This document shows positions 62,977-64,000 of a DNA stretch of 64,000 nt, piece after piece (positions within the stretch are counted from its first letter, which is position 1; every line of letters begins with the position of its first letter). The position numbers and the translations under genes were made by a program. Source of the stretch: Vanessa cardui (lineage: Eukaryota; Arthropoda; Insecta; Lepidoptera; Nymphalidae); contig NC_061129.1 of NCBI RefSeq assembly GCF_905220365.1, positions 4,030,803 to 4,094,802 on the forward strand, given 5' to 3'. The notes beneath the pieces were generated by a model. It had not been told where the DNA came from and made no database searches. It saw only the letters and a program-made list of their open reading frames with translations.

Positions 62977-64000
62977 GTCTTATAGAACTACTTAATTATT
63001 AAGTTATAAGAAATCTATGTTTAACTCTTTACTTGATTGCATCTAATAATTTGCCTTCTTTCTCTTAATTTTATTCTGCCTTTGTTTTAAAAAAAAATAT
63101 AAAATATATATTTATTGGTCGAGAAACTTATGAAGGGATTAAAAAGGGAAAGAGACACGGAAGGAAGAGTAAGCTGAACCAGGTCCTGATTTGAGAAATT
63201 CAAAAAAAAATCTAATAGCAATGAAAGCAAAATGGTTTAAATCCAGCTGCTTTTGAAGTTGTTAAGTACCGAGCAGTTGTTAAGCCTAATGTGGGTCACT
63301 GACGATGCAAAGGCAGCAGTACGCGATGAAGTGAAACGTTGAGGGCGAGATAAGAGTGCCGGTTATAATGGCAAACGTCACTGTATCGATCTAGATACAT
63401 TTACTAGGTAGTTACTATTGATTACTTCACAAGTTCTAGTAACTACCTTGAAAATATTAATTACGAATTAAGTTTAGTACTTGTAAAACTATAATATTGA
63501 GGTGATTGTATATATGTTCATATTGATAAGTATTCATAAACCACGATAAGTAATAGACGATATAATGGCATTGTAAAATGCTTTTTCTTATAACTAACGC
63601 GTTGTATTATTATTATTCCTTTTAAATAAAATAAACATTTTCCTTCTCTTACTTAGTCTGAAACAGCTTTACAAAACCAAAACATTTCCTACACTCATCT
63701 TACATCTATTTTTATAAGTCATTACATAATTCTAACATGTCAATTAAACGTGTAAGCTCCCGCCGGTCCGGTATGTGGATTCTACTAAGAAAAATATTAC
63801 CGTTTGACAGTAGAATAGCTGATGAGTATTTCGTAATGGGGTCACCGCTGGGCCTAACTACAAAAGCCAGACTCGAAAGTCGACTAGACTGGACATTTTG
63901 CCTAAAAGCTGAATATCGCTACATTGTAATCACTACATGGTATAAAACAAAGTTGCATTCTGTCATTATATCCCTTTGTATTAAATCTTTAAAAGTACGC
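62977..64000. other. AT-rich non-coding DNA at window end
   Basis: Only a family A remnant near 63.8 kb. A less AT-rich stretch at 63125-63370 has no open frame of note. Confidence 0.4.
63800..63880 (-). repeat. SINE family A remnant
   Basis: Short relic with TTTGACAGTAGAATAGCTGATGAGT-like and GGGGTCACC...GGGC segments matching the GGCGGTAGAATAACTGATGAG region of the family. Confidence 0.4.

Overview
The window is nuclear DNA of a lepidopteran insect, probably a nymphalid-type butterfly. Evidence: very AT-rich non-coding DNA, GT-AG introns, arthropod gene families, and many short interspersed repeats whose sequences I recognise as lepidopteran (tRNA-derived SINEs, Helitron-like fragments ending in CTAG, a LINE 3' tail, TIR MITEs). 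No bacterial, organellar or viral gene was recognised.

The main gene is on the minus strand: an LRCH protein (leucine-rich repeats plus calponin homology; the Drosophila Lrch family). Ten in-phase coding segments can be joined from 49766 down to the calponin-homology core at 19313, followed by one of two alternative last exons. The distal one (13180-13019) gives the conserved soluble CH-domain end. The proximal one (18740-18108) replaces it with a divergent CH end, a proline-rich and acidic linker and a C-terminal transmembrane segment. The N-terminal exon was not found and probably lies beyond 64000. About 0.68 kb to 2.5 kb of coding sequence is thus spread over more than 36 kb, with a 20-kb intron between the first two visible exons.

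Two plus-strand genes lie within or beside it. A two-exon MADF-BESS DNA-binding protein (48222-49372) sits in the 20-kb LRCH intron, ending about 250 bp from an LRCH exon on the opposite strand. An intronless PKA-type kinase of 392 residues (55872-57050) lies upstream of the first visible LRCH exon, probably in LRCH intron 1.

Layout: 1-12960 has no convincing gene (repeats and one decayed reading frame near 3.8-4.1 kb). 13.0-29.3 kb holds the LRCH C-terminal and middle exons, with SINEs touching several exon borders. 29.3-48 kb is a large repeat-bearing intron. 48.1-49.8 kb holds the MADF gene and an LRR exon. 49.8-64 kb holds the kinase, a 1.46-kb non-autonomous piggyBac-like element (60808-62268) and a small unidentified reading frame. 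The most notable points are the soluble versus membrane-anchored LRCH ends, the SINE tails forming or crowding splice sites of that gene, and the piggyBac-like element with palindromic subterminal repeats.
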